DNA of 64,000 bases, taken from Chryseobacterium sp. S0630 (GTDB lineage Bacteria; Bacteroidota; Bacteroidia; Flavobacteriales; Weeksellaceae). Positions within the stretch are counted from its first letter, which is position 1. Each line of letters opens with the position of its first letter. The position numbers and the translations under genes were made by a program. Shown here in pieces: positions 45,188 to 53,794 of this stretch. Under the pieces are notes generated by a model that was not told the DNA's origin, made no database searches, and saw nothing but the letters and a program-made list of their open reading frames with translations. The stretch covers positions 1-64,000 of the forward strand of contig NZ_JAMZGF010000019.1 of NCBI RefSeq assembly GCF_024158915.1. Direction: 5' to 3'.

Positions 45188-45214
45188 GGTGCGCCTTAAC
45201 GGCGCACCTCTTTA
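45188..45214 (+). terminator. Hairpin between dehydrogenase copy 2 and mbnP
   Basis: Arms GGTGCGCC and GGCGCACC with a TTAAC loop; the following tract is TCTTTAT, weaker than in copy 1. It lies 10 bp before the mbnP ATG, so it may allow partial read-through. Confidence 0.7.
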
Positions 45215-45218
45215 TATT

Positions 45219-45890
45219 ATGAAAAAAATACTGTTTTTATTGACCATGTTACTACTTAGCCCCAATGTATATTCATCTACAAGGGATAGTCTAAACATTA
45301 AGTTTAATCCCCTTCTTAACGGTGAAAAAATAATACATACTTCCCAGCAGCATCCTAAAGATCAACTGCTGACAATTAAGTTATTCAAATTTTACGTTTC
45401 TAATTTTACGATCAATTATAAAGATGGCTCATCTGAAATTATCGACAAGGTCTTCCTTTACAATCTAACAAAAAAAGAATCGTGGATGATACAACTGCCT
45501 AAAAGCAGTGTTAAAGAAGTAGAATCAGTCTTATTTACCATCGGACTGGACAGCCTTACCACCAAAAACAGCGATATGGAGAATGAGCTTGATCCTATCC
45601 ATGGTATGTTTTGGTCCTGGCGTGCCGGATATATTAATTATAAAATTGAAGGATCTTACAAAAATAACAAGAACAACCAGCCTTTTGTTTTCCATATAGG
45701 CGGCAATTCCCAGGACTACAACACAACATTTACCGTAAAAAAAATAGATCAGGGAACAGATACCCTTATAACAGATATTGAACTCAAGCCTGTCCTTGAT
45801 TTCCTTAATGATAACAGAAAAAAGACCATTATGTCTATCAATGACGATTCCCTTTCCTTTTCACAATTCTTTAAAAAATGTTTCCAATAA
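45219..45890 (+). CDS. mbnP: MbnP-like periplasmic protein
   Basis: 223 residues from ATG at 45219 (signal peptide KKILFLLTMLLLSPNVYSS); an in-frame ATG at 45186 lies inside a hairpin and is rejected. The conserved core SDMENELDPIHGMFWSWRAG with W132/W134 and YINYKIEG is the hallmark of MbnP-family proteins. In methanobactin systems MbnP is a copper-binding periplasmic protein in which the di-haem enzyme MbnH converts a tryptophan to kynurenine. The gene overlaps the mbnH-like gene by 13 bp, so the pair is coupled. No methanobactin precursor gene is seen. Family is clear; copper binding here is inferred. Confidence 0.78.
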   Translation: MKKILFLLTMLLLSPNVYSSTRDSLNIKFNPLLNGEKIIHTSQQHPKDQLLTIKLFKFYVSNFTINYKDGSSEIIDKVFLYNLTKKESWMIQLPKSSVKEVESVLFTIGLDSLTTKNSDMENELDPIHGMFWSWRAGYINYKIEGSYKNNKNNQPFVFHIGGNSQDYNTTFTVKKIDQGTDTLITDIELKPVLDFLNDNRKKTIMSINDDSLSFSQFFKKCFQ

Positions 45891-46885
45891 AATTTTTAAG
45901 TCTTCTCACACTTTCTTTCATGATGGTGGAAGATTTCAATACTACCCCATTGTACTTCAACGTTCCTATAGGTTTTCCGGAAACAAAATATAATTTCAAA
46001 GAAAATCCTTTATCTGCCGAGGCCTATAATCTGGGTAAAAAGCTTTTTCATGATCCTATTCTTTCCAGAAACAATACGATTTCCTGTGCAAGCTGTCATA
46101 CTCAGGAAATGTCATTCGCCCATGTAGACCACAATCTGAGCCATGGAATTGAAGATAAATTTGGTAAGAGAAATGCTCCGGCACTCATCAATCTGGCCTG
46201 GATGGATCAATTTATGTGGGATGGCAGAATCAATGATATCCATGTGCTTTCGGTCTCTCCCATTAATGATTCTTTGGAAATGGATGAAAATCTGGATAAC
46301 ATCAAGAAGAAATTAAAAGCCAATGACTATTATCTTTCTTTGTTCAGAGAAGCGTATGGCGATGAGGAGATTACCAATGCAAGAATACTTCGTTCTTTGT
46401 CACAATATATGCTTATGCTGGTTTCGGCCAATTCAAAATACGACAGGGTACAGCGGGGATCAGAAAAATTTACTGAAGATGAGCAAAAAGGCTATGAAAT
46501 TTTTAAAGCAAATTGCTCTTCCTGTCATACAGAACCTTTGTTCACCACCAACCGATTTGAGAATAACGGACTTCCCATTGACAAAAATTTAAAGGATTAT
46601 GGCGTGTATCAGGTTACACAAAAAAAAGAGGATCGATTTAAATTTAAAATTCCAACTCTTAGAAATATCTCTTATACCTACCCCTATATGCATGACGGAA
46701 GATATGAATCTCTGGAAGAAGTCATTGAATTTTATACCAATAAAAAAAATAAAAATCCTTCATTCCAAAACAAGGCGCTGAAGTCCATCAGTTTACAAAA
46801 AGAAGACATTTCAAAACTGATCCTGTTTTTAAATACTCTTAATGACAAAGAATTTACACGAAATCAATTTTTTGGCAGCCGATAA
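45878..46885 (+). CDS. mbnH: MbnH-like di-haem cytochrome c peroxidase family protein
   Basis: 335 residues. An N-terminal hydrophobic stretch (FPIKFLSLLTLSFMM) exports it. Two haem c sites are present: CASCH starting at residue 70 and CSSCH at residue 213. Segments GKRNAPALINLAWMDQFMWD and FKIPTLRNISYTYPYMHDGR are typical of the MauG/CcpA superfamily. Next to mbnP the best call is MbnH, which would oxidise a tryptophan of MbnP; a plain cytochrome c peroxidase is the alternative. The eboA-like gene starts 41 bp after its stop, so mbnPH and ebo may form one transcript. Confidence 0.8.
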   Translation: MFPIKFLSLLTLSFMMVEDFNTTPLYFNVPIGFPETKYNFKENPLSAEAYNLGKKLFHDPILSRNNTISCASCHTQEMSFAHVDHNLSHGIEDKFGKRNAPALINLAWMDQFMWDGRINDIHVLSVSPINDSLEMDENLDNIKKKLKANDYYLSLFREAYGDEEITNARILRSLSQYMLMLVSANSKYDRVQRGSEKFTEDEQKGYEIFKANCSSCHTEPLFTTNRFENNGLPIDKNLKDYGVYQVTQKKEDRFKFKIPTLRNISYTYPYMHDGRYESLEEVIEFYTNKKNKNPSFQNKALKSISLQKEDISKLILFLNTLNDKEFTRNQFFGSR

Positions 46886-46926
46886 ATACATCTACAATTA
46901 TATAACAATTCAAAAATACTACCGGA

Positions 46927-47781
46927 ATGACAGAGAATACTATAAAAAATAATTCCTGCGAAATTTTATATTCATTGATCCAAACCAGGCTTTCAGAAGC
47001 TCAGATGGATTGGATGAAAACTGTTATACTCTTTGAAAATGAAAACCTTTTCTTTCAGAACTTCGGGCTGATTTCCCGTATGATTCCCTCTGATTCACCA
47101 CAATGGAGTAGATCTGAAAAAATCAACCTTGAGCAACTTTACCCAGGCCTTACCTCTGGGCAATGGAATCTCCAGCAATTCTGCCGATGTCTGCTTATGG
47201 CTCATATTCCTGAAGATCAAAACGTAACTATCGTAAAAAAACTAACACAGTCAGCAGATATCAACGAGCTTATCTGTATTTATAAAGGAATATTCTTCCT
47301 GGAAAATGCATTTGAGTTTGTTCCCCTAGTGGAAGAAGGTATCAGAACCAATATCACTTCTATTTTTGATTCTATAGCACTTTTAAATCCTTTTGCAGCC
47401 AAATATCTTCCTCTGAAATCCTGGAATCAGCTTGTTCTTAAAGCATTATTTATGGGGCGTCCACTCTATCAGATCACCAATTTGGATCTGCGTAAAAATG
47501 AAATACTGGCTTTCATTGCTACCGACTATATTCACGAAAGATGGTCTGCCGGAAGAACAGTATCGCCGGAGATCTGGCGATTGATGGATGGATTTGTCAA
47601 TAAAGAGATTACCTCAGATCTGTTGAAGGTTATTGAATCTGGTGACCCACTGTCCAAACATGCAGCCATCATCGTACTCAGAGAAAATGCTTCCAACACC
47701 TGCAATAATATATTAAGACCCATAAATACTACTTTATGGAACTATATAGGAGAACAATATTACATTCAAATAAATAAATAA
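46927..47781 (+). CDS. eboA: EboA-like protein
   Basis: 284 residues, probably all helical and without a signal peptide, so cytoplasmic. I recognise no catalytic motif. The call rests on the gene order that follows: TatD hydrolase, UbiA-like prenyltransferase, dehydroquinate-synthase-like protein, TIM-barrel protein, alkaline-phosphatase-like protein. This is exactly eboBCDEF. The segments WNLQQFCRCLLMAHIP and KKNEILAFIATDYIHERWS-like region (near 210-225) are, from memory, typical of EboA. Ebo genes occur in cyanobacteria, Bacteroidota and some eustigmatophyte plastids. In cyanobacteria they are needed to move a scytonemin precursor to the periplasm. Confidence 0.72.
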   Translation: MTENTIKNNSCEILYSLIQTRLSEAQMDWMKTVILFENENLFFQNFGLISRMIPSDSPQWSRSEKINLEQLYPGLTSGQWNLQQFCRCLLMAHIPEDQNVTIVKKLTQSADINELICIYKGIFFLENAFEFVPLVEEGIRTNITSIFDSIALLNPFAAKYLPLKSWNQLVLKALFMGRPLYQITNLDLRKNEILAFIATDYIHERWSAGRTVSPEIWRLMDGFVNKEITSDLLKVIESGDPLSKHAAIIVLRENASNTCNNILRPINTTLWNYIGEQYYIQINK

Positions 47782-47795
47782 ATAAAATAAACACT

Positions 47796-48701
47796 ATGTA
47801 CTTTATCGATCCACACATTCATATGGTTTCAAGAACCACTAATGATTATCAGGCAATGCGCGCAGCAGGAATAGTTGCTGTAATTGAACCTGCATTCTGG
47901 CTGGGACAGGCCAGAACAGAAGCTTCCTCTTTTAAAGATTATTTCAGCACACTGGTAGGATGGGAAAGATTCCGGGCGTCACAATTCGGAATAAAACATT
48001 ACTGTACCATTGGACTGAACTCCAAGGAAGCCAATAACGAAGCTTTAGCTGAGAAAGTAATGGATCTGCTGCCTTTATTTGCAGCCAAAGAAGGTGTTGT
48101 TGCCATTGGAGAAATTGGCTATGATGACCAAACCCCTGCTGAAGACAAGTATTTCAGACTGCAGATTGAGCTGGCTTTGAAATTTAATTTACCTATTATG
48201 GTTCATACACCGCATAGGGACAAAAAAAACGGAACAATCAGAAGTATGAATGTCCTGAAAGAACATGGGGTAAGTCCAAATATGGTCGTAATAGACCATA
48301 ACAACGAGGAAACAGCAAAATGCGTTTTGGACAATGGATACTGGGCTGCTTTCACCATTTATCCTAATACAAAAATGGGTAATGAGCGTATGGTAGAGGT
48401 TGTAAAACAGTATGGTTCTGAAAGAATTATTGTAGACAGCTCTGCAGACTGGGGAGTAAGCGATCCGTTATCTGTTCCTAAAACAGCAGCTTTAATGCTT
48501 GAAAGAGGGATATCCAAAGAAGATGTACATTTAACCTGTTACAAAAATGCTCTTACTGCTTATTCACAAAGCGGGCAAATGAATGAAAGTGACTGGTCAA
48601 ATGAAATGATTATCCAACAGGATTGTCTGTTTGAAGGCAACAGTATATTAAGAGGTCAGGAATCACAGGAAATCACCTTTAACAATATCATCAAAAATTA
48701 A
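47796..48701 (+). CDS. eboB: EboB-like TatD-family metal hydrolase
   Basis: 301 residues. The N-terminus FIDPHIHM gives the first metal-binding histidines (7, 9). GEIGYDDQTP supplies the glutamate. MVHTPHRDK and VVIDHNNEET give further metal-site histidines, and IIVDSSADWGVSDP gives the final aspartate. These are the TatD/amidohydrolase positions on a TIM barrel. In ebo clusters the substrate is unknown. It starts 14 bp after eboA and ends 3 bp before eboC, inside one operon. Confidence 0.82.
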   Translation: MYFIDPHIHMVSRTTNDYQAMRAAGIVAVIEPAFWLGQARTEASSFKDYFSTLVGWERFRASQFGIKHYCTIGLNSKEANNEALAEKVMDLLPLFAAKEGVVAIGEIGYDDQTPAEDKYFRLQIELALKFNLPIMVHTPHRDKKNGTIRSMNVLKEHGVSPNMVVIDHNNEETAKCVLDNGYWAAFTIYPNTKMGNERMVEVVKQYGSERIIVDSSADWGVSDPLSVPKTAALMLERGISKEDVHLTCYKNALTAYSQSGQMNESDWSNEMIIQQDCLFEGNSILRGQESQEITFNNIIKN

Positions 48702-48704
48702 CCA

Positions 48705-49601
48705 ATGTCTGGTAAAATATATTATTTATTTGCTTTACTGCGCCCGGCTAATATTATCACAGCTATCTCTGATATCCTTGCAGGCGTTGCAATTTCCGGA
48801 ATATTGATTCATCAGTACACGGATTATCCTCTTTTACTTCATGTTCTTTTGCTTGTCATTTCAACAAGTGGTCTGTATGGTGGAGGAATTGTTTTTAATG
48901 ATGTTTTTGATCTGGAATCAGATATGATATCCCGACCGGAAAGGATACTTCCCCGTCATTTGGTTTCTAAAAAAGAAGCTGTCATACTGGGAATTTCCAT
49001 GTTTGCTATAGGTATTATATCAGCCTTTTCAGTATCATTATTAAGTGGTTTTCTGGCACTAAGCATTTGCATTCTGGCTCTTTTTTATAATACAGTAAGT
49101 AAATATTATTTTTTTGCCGGCTCTCTGAATATGGGATTATGCAGAGGATTCAACCTGCTGCTGGGTATCAGTATTATCAATAATGCAGTTTGGAGTAATG
49201 GGTTAATAGCCGTTATATCCACTCTCTTTATTACAGGGGTAACTTTTATCTCAAAGAAAGAAAACCAGGGAAACAATAAATCTGTGATTCTCTCTACTTT
49301 TTTACTGGATTTTCTGCTTATATTCCTGTATACCTTTATCGGAAATCTGATTGGTTTGAAAATTCTCAATCTGCTTCCTCTTTTATTTTGCTGGTTAGCA
49401 GTCAATTTTCTGGCAAAGCTCTCGGCTATTCATTTTAACCAGCCTGATTATATTAAAATAGCTGTAAAAACAGGTGTCTTATCACTTATTCTCCTTAATG
49501 CCAGTTATATTGCAGGTTCCACAGATTTACTGCATGCCCTGCCGGTACTCATACTGCTTCCATTATCCACTACACTATCAAAAAAATTTGCAGTTACATA
49601 A
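48705..49601 (+). CDS. eboC: EboC-like UbiA-family prenyltransferase
   Basis: 298 residues with about eight membrane helices. The prenyl-diphosphate-binding motif NDVFDLESD sits at residues 65-73, followed by RPERILPRHLVS, both typical of UbiA-type enzymes. The second aspartate-rich motif of the family is not obvious (SKKENQGN stands near its place), so the chemistry may differ from that of ubiquinone enzymes. It would attach a prenyl chain to an unknown acceptor in the membrane, possibly a cyclitol made by EboD. Order and spacing (3 bp, 15 bp) place it in the ebo operon. Confidence 0.82.
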   Translation: MSGKIYYLFALLRPANIITAISDILAGVAISGILIHQYTDYPLLLHVLLLVISTSGLYGGGIVFNDVFDLESDMISRPERILPRHLVSKKEAVILGISMFAIGIISAFSVSLLSGFLALSICILALFYNTVSKYYFFAGSLNMGLCRGFNLLLGISIINNAVWSNGLIAVISTLFITGVTFISKKENQGNNKSVILSTFLLDFLLIFLYTFIGNLIGLKILNLLPLLFCWLAVNFLAKLSAIHFNQPDYIKIAVKTGVLSLILLNASYIAGSTDLLHALPVLILLPLSTTLSKKFAVT

Positions 49602-49616
49602 ATTATTTTTCACAAC

Positions 49617-50789
49617 ATGAACGATCAAAAAATTATACAACAAAACTTTGCGGTTCCCTTCCATTATGACGTTATATTCAGCCGTTCCATTTTTGATTTG
49701 GACAATCCGTCATTTATTAATATTCTCAAACAGGAACAGCAGTATCAAAGGCGTAAAATTGTTTTTATCATAGATAAAGGGGTTGCTGACTCCAACATTG
49801 AGCTTATGGCTGTCATTACTGATTATTTAAACCATTATCATATCGGTATTTTGCCTGAACAATTTTTAGTTATGAAAGGTGGAGAAGCCATAAAAAATAA
49901 TCAGGATGATCACGAAAAAATCCTTCAATTTATTCATGATAATAAAGTTGACCGCCATTCTTTTGTTGCAGCCATAGGCGGAGGTGCAGTGCTTGATGCA
50001 GTGGGTTATATGACTGCTATAGCCCACCGTGGAATCAGACTGATTCGTATTCCTACTACCGTTTTATCTCAAAATGACTCAGGAATTGGAGTAAAGAATG
50101 GCATCAATTACTTTGGGAAAAAGAATTTCCTGGGTACATTTGCTCCTCCTTATGCCGTAATCAATGATTCTGATTTTTTAAAAACACTTGATGTCCGAAA
50201 CTGGAGATCCGGAATTTCTGAGGCTATAAAAGTTGCACTGATAAAAGATGAAAACTTTTTCTCTTGGATAGAAGATCATGCTCTGGCTCTGAATAATGGA
50301 AAAATTGCCATTATGGAAGAATTAATCTTCCGCTGTGCTGAACTTCATGCACACCACATTTCCAAAAACGGAGATCCTTTTGAAAATGGTTCTTCAAGAC
50401 CATTAGATTTTGGACATTGGGTAGCGCACAAGCTGGAACATCTCACCAACTATGAGCTTTTACATGGTGAAGCCGTTGCCATTGGAATTGCTCTTGATGC
50501 TTCCTATTCTTATTTATCTAATAAAATTGATCTGGATAGCTTAAATAGAATCCTGGACAGCCTTCTTGTATTAGGTTTTTCTATAACACATCCATTTTTA
50601 ATTACTCATTTTGATGAGATCCTGGCTAGTATTGATGAGTTCAGAGAACATCTGGGAGGAGAGCTTACCATTACCCTATTGTCTAAAATTGGTAAAGGTG
50701 AAGAAGTACATACCCTCCTAAGTACTACAATAGCCAACTCGATTCAATATTTATCCTTCTATTCACAATCTGTTCATGTATTATGCTAG
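49617..50789 (+). CDS. eboD: EboD-like sugar phosphate cyclase (dehydroquinate synthase family)
   Basis: 390 residues. The nucleotide-binding region AAIGGGAVLDAVGYMTAIAH is present, with KGGEAIKNNQDDHEKI before it. Zinc ligands expected from dehydroquinate synthase are E202 (SGISEAIKVAL), H267 (DFGHWVAHKLEH) and H283 (LLHGEAVAIG). The family also contains valiolone-type and other sugar phosphate cyclases. It is not the housekeeping AroB, given its ebo neighbours. It is likely to cyclise a phosphorylated sugar to a cyclitol. It overlaps eboE by 7 bp. Confidence 0.85.
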   Translation: MNDQKIIQQNFAVPFHYDVIFSRSIFDLDNPSFINILKQEQQYQRRKIVFIIDKGVADSNIELMAVITDYLNHYHIGILPEQFLVMKGGEAIKNNQDDHEKILQFIHDNKVDRHSFVAAIGGGAVLDAVGYMTAIAHRGIRLIRIPTTVLSQNDSGIGVKNGINYFGKKNFLGTFAPPYAVINDSDFLKTLDVRNWRSGISEAIKVALIKDENFFSWIEDHALALNNGKIAIMEELIFRCAELHAHHISKNGDPFENGSSRPLDFGHWVAHKLEHLTNYELLHGEAVAIGIALDASYSYLSNKIDLDSLNRILDSLLVLGFSITHPFLITHFDEILASIDEFREHLGGELTITLLSKIGKGEEVHTLLSTTIANSIQYLSFYSQSVHVLC

Positions 50790-52012
50790 TTACACCCAAC
50801 AGCCACTTAAGTTATTGTACTAATATCCACAGCGGAGAATCATGGGAGGAAATATTTACTAATATAAAATCCTATTGTCTTCCGGTTAAAGAGAATATTT
50901 CACCAGATAAGCCTTTTGGTATTGGTCTGCGGCTTTCTAATCAGGCAGCAACAGAATTGCTAAGCGGGAACAGACTTTCAGATTTTAAATCATGGCTCCA
51001 TACGAACAATATGTATGTCTTTACCATCAATGGATTTCCCTATGGGAACTTTCATGGTGAACCGGTTAAAGACCATGTTCATCTTCCGGACTGGACAAGT
51101 ACAGAAAGATTGGATTACACAGTATTGTTGATAAGCATTCTTAAAGAACTGCTGCCTTCAGGCATTGAGGGCAGTATTTCAACATCTCCATTATCCTACA
51201 GGCATTGGTTTAAGACTGAAGAAGATTTAGTCACCGTAAAACAAAAATCTACGCAACATCTGGTGGAAATTACTGCCTTAATGGTAAAAATAAACCGTTT
51301 TTGCAAAAAGAAACTGCATCTCAATATTGAACCTGAACCGGACGGAATTATTGAAACCAGTGATGAGTATATTCAATTTTTCACAGATTATCTTCTCAAA
51401 GAAGGAGCGTCCCAGCTTGCTGTCCATCTTAAATGCACTTTTACAGAAGCACAGCAACACATCCGGGAACATGTGCAGCTTTGTTTTGACGTCTGTCATT
51501 TTGCAGTTGGTTTTGAAAGAAGTGAAGATGTTTTGAAAAAAATGGAAAGTCATGGTCTGAAAATCGGAAAAATACAGATCAGTGCAGCCCTACAATTTAA
51601 TACATCTGAAAAAGCTTCTGTAAAGGAAGCCCAGAATTACCTGCATGCTTTTGACGAAAGTACTTATTTGCATCAGGCTGTTATCAAAAATTCTGATGGA
51701 AGTATCCAGCGATTTGAGGATCTTGGACCTGCCATTGTTTCAATGGGGCATCCCGGTTTTGAAGAACTGCGTACCCATTTCCATGTACCCATATTTCTGG
51801 ATCAGTTTGAATTGTTGAGCACTACTCAGAATGAAATTATCAATACTCTCCAATATTGGTATGAAACAGAATGTTCTCTGCATTTAGAGGTAGAAACCTA
51901 CACCTGGGACGTTCTTCCGGATCACTTTCAAACCAATATTACTGAATCTATAGAGAGGGAACTTAAATGGGTTACAGATACGATTAACAAAATCAAGAAC
52001 AAACAGCTTTAA
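50783..52012 (+). CDS. eboE: EboE-like TIM-barrel protein
   Basis: 409 residues, no signal peptide. The sequence has the alternating pattern of a xylose-isomerase-like TIM barrel: GIGLRLSNQAATELLSG, NMYVFTINGFPYGNFHGEPV, LHLNIEPEPDGIIETSDEYI, LCFDVCHFAVGFE, KIGKIQISAALQF. The histidine and acid residues in NIEPEPDG and CFDVCHFA are suitable metal ligands. In ebo clusters this component is usually called a metabolite traffic or isomerase-like protein of unknown substrate. Overlap with eboD shows coupling. Confidence 0.8.
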   Translation: MLVTPNSHLSYCTNIHSGESWEEIFTNIKSYCLPVKENISPDKPFGIGLRLSNQAATELLSGNRLSDFKSWLHTNNMYVFTINGFPYGNFHGEPVKDHVHLPDWTSTERLDYTVLLISILKELLPSGIEGSISTSPLSYRHWFKTEEDLVTVKQKSTQHLVEITALMVKINRFCKKKLHLNIEPEPDGIIETSDEYIQFFTDYLLKEGASQLAVHLKCTFTEAQQHIREHVQLCFDVCHFAVGFERSEDVLKKMESHGLKIGKIQISAALQFNTSEKASVKEAQNYLHAFDESTYLHQAVIKNSDGSIQRFEDLGPAIVSMGHPGFEELRTHFHVPIFLDQFELLSTTQNEIINTLQYWYETECSLHLEVETYTWDVLPDHFQTNITESIERELKWVTDTINKIKNKQL

Positions 52013-52028
52013 GAATATAATACATACT

Positions 52029-53402
52029 ATGCAGCAGACAGTTGTTATTAATGTGGTAGGCCTTACTTCTACCCTACTTCAGGATTCTGATTTATTCATC
52101 AGTCAATGGATGAAAAAGAATAAGCATCTAAGTGTCATCGAACCGGTAATTCCGGCATTAACCTGTTCAGCTCAGGCTACTTACCTGACTGGTAGATGGC
52201 CTTCTGAACATGGGATTGTAGGTAATGGATGGTATGACAGAACCGATTGTGAGATAAAAATGTGGAAACAATCCAATAAGCTGATTCAGTCTCCAAAAAT
52301 TTGGGATCTGGCTAAAGAAATTAATCCTGCTTTTACTTGTGCCAATCTATTCTGGTGGTACAATATGTATTCGGATGCTGATTTCACTGTTACCCCACGT
52401 CCACAGTACAGAGCCGACGGTCAAAAAAAACCGGACTGTTATTCTAAACCTTCTCATCTTAGAAAACGTCTTCAGCAGCAACTTGGAGTCTTCCCTCTTT
52501 TTGATTTTTGGGGTCCTAAAACTACCATTCGTTCAAGCCAGTGGATTGCCAATGCATCGAAATTAGTTTATACCTGGTACAAACCAACTTTAAATCTGGT
52601 GTATTTACCACATTTGGATTATTGCTGTCAGAAATTTCCTTCCTCTTCTAAAGAAATACATGAAGAAGTAAAAGCTATTGATAAAGTGGTTAAGGATCTC
52701 ATTGAATTTTATGAAAGTCATGGAGTAAAACCCGTCATCTTATCAGAATATGGGATTACCAATGTCAATAATCCTATAGACATCAATAGAATGTTACGTT
52801 ACAAAGGATTGCTGCAAATCAGGGAAGAAAACGGCCGTGAACTTTTAGATCCTGGAGAGTCCAAAGCATTTGCTCTTGCTGATCATCAGATAGCCCATAT
52901 TTATGTAAAAGATAAAAGCATTATTCCGGAGCTAAAAAATTCTCTGGAAAAAAGATCAGGTATTGCAAAAGTACTCACTGATGATGAAAAAAAAGAATAC
53001 CATCTGAATCATGAACGTTCTGGAGATCTTATTCTTCTGGCGGAAGAGAACAGCTGGTTCACTTATTACTATTGGCTGGAAGATAAAAAAGCTCCCGACT
53101 TTGCCCGAACTGTTGAAATTCATAAAAAACCAGGTTATGATCCTGCTGAGCTTTTTCTGGACCCTACAAAAACAATGATTAAACCTATCATTATTTTTAA
53201 ACTTCTGCAAAAAAAACTGGGCTTTAGGACTCTTATGGATGTAATCCCTCTGGATGCATCACTGGTAAATGGTTCCCATGGAATTATTCCAAAGGATGAT
53301 TATAATAAACCTATTTTCATTAGTGAAATACAATCAAATTCAACAATTGAAAGCATAGATGTTTGTCAGTATCTGCTGAATATTATTTTTAATAACAATT
53401 AA
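52029..53402 (+). CDS. eboF: EboF-like nucleotide pyrophosphatase/alkaline phosphatase family protein
   Basis: 457 residues, no obvious signal peptide. The N-terminal core PALTCSAQATYLTGRWPSEH with GIVGNGWYDR is the catalytic region of type I phosphodiesterase/nucleotide pyrophosphatase enzymes; the nucleophile would be the threonine or serine of LTCSAQ. Metal ligands are suggested by VYLPHLDYCCQ, ILSEYGIT and VNGSHGIIP. It would cleave a phosphoester of the ebo product. It is the last ebo gene. About 390 bp with hairpins separate it from the synthetase gene. Confidence 0.82.
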   Translation: MQQTVVINVVGLTSTLLQDSDLFISQWMKKNKHLSVIEPVIPALTCSAQATYLTGRWPSEHGIVGNGWYDRTDCEIKMWKQSNKLIQSPKIWDLAKEINPAFTCANLFWWYNMYSDADFTVTPRPQYRADGQKKPDCYSKPSHLRKRLQQQLGVFPLFDFWGPKTTIRSSQWIANASKLVYTWYKPTLNLVYLPHLDYCCQKFPSSSKEIHEEVKAIDKVVKDLIEFYESHGVKPVILSEYGITNVNNPIDINRMLRYKGLLQIREENGRELLDPGESKAFALADHQIAHIYVKDKSIIPELKNSLEKRSGIAKVLTDDEKKEYHLNHERSGDLILLAEENSWFTYYYWLEDKKAPDFARTVEIHKKPGYDPAELFLDPTKTMIKPIIIFKLLQKKLGFRTLMDVIPLDASLVNGSHGIIPKDDYNKPIFISEIQSNSTIESIDVCQYLLNIIFNNN

Positions 53403-53794
53403 ATACGTCTACCGAATGTACTCTAAGAATCTAACGGCTCTTGTTAGAAACATGAACATTCTGGAATCTTTGATTAAGACAAAAATAAAATATCATTTAT
53501 AAATATCCTTTTTAAAAACCGGAGATCCAACTTTGAAATTAGATTTAACTTAAATATTGTTACCGGATCTCCTGCCTGTTTTCAGATGCAGGAGATCTAA
53601 TCTATTATTCCTCTAAAATATTTTTTGTTTCAAAAAAATTAAAATAGAACTCTATGATCAATTTCATAAAGAGATTGTTCATCCTTCGCAACCTGTGGTT
53701 TAGGAAGAATCAGAAAACAGTCAGAATTCAAGTGATATTGTAAAGGTCAGATTTACCGGAAAATAGAATATTCCGATTACCTACCCACTCAAAA
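53403..53794. other. Leader or spacer region before the synthetase gene
   Basis: No gene is seen. It contains the competing hairpins described at 53518-53597. TATTTTTTTG-like sequence near 53619-53627 is one base longer than the TAnnTTTG consensus and is only a weak promoter candidate. Confidence 0.45.
53518..53597 (+). promoter_or_regulatory. Two mutually exclusive hairpins, possible attenuator
   Basis: GGAGATCC at 53521-53528 can pair with GGATCTCC at 53565-53572. GATCTCCTGC at 53566-53575 can instead pair with GCAGGAGATC at 53588-53597 (10 bp, 12-nt loop). The middle strand can join only one partner at a time. There is no T-run after the second stem. It could end the ebo transcript or switch expression of the synthetase gene 200 bp later. 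Confidence 0.45.

Noticed and set aside
45186..45218. Upstream ATG for the mbnP-like gene
   Set aside because: It lies inside the GGTGCGCC hairpin; the signal peptide begins at the ATG at 45219.
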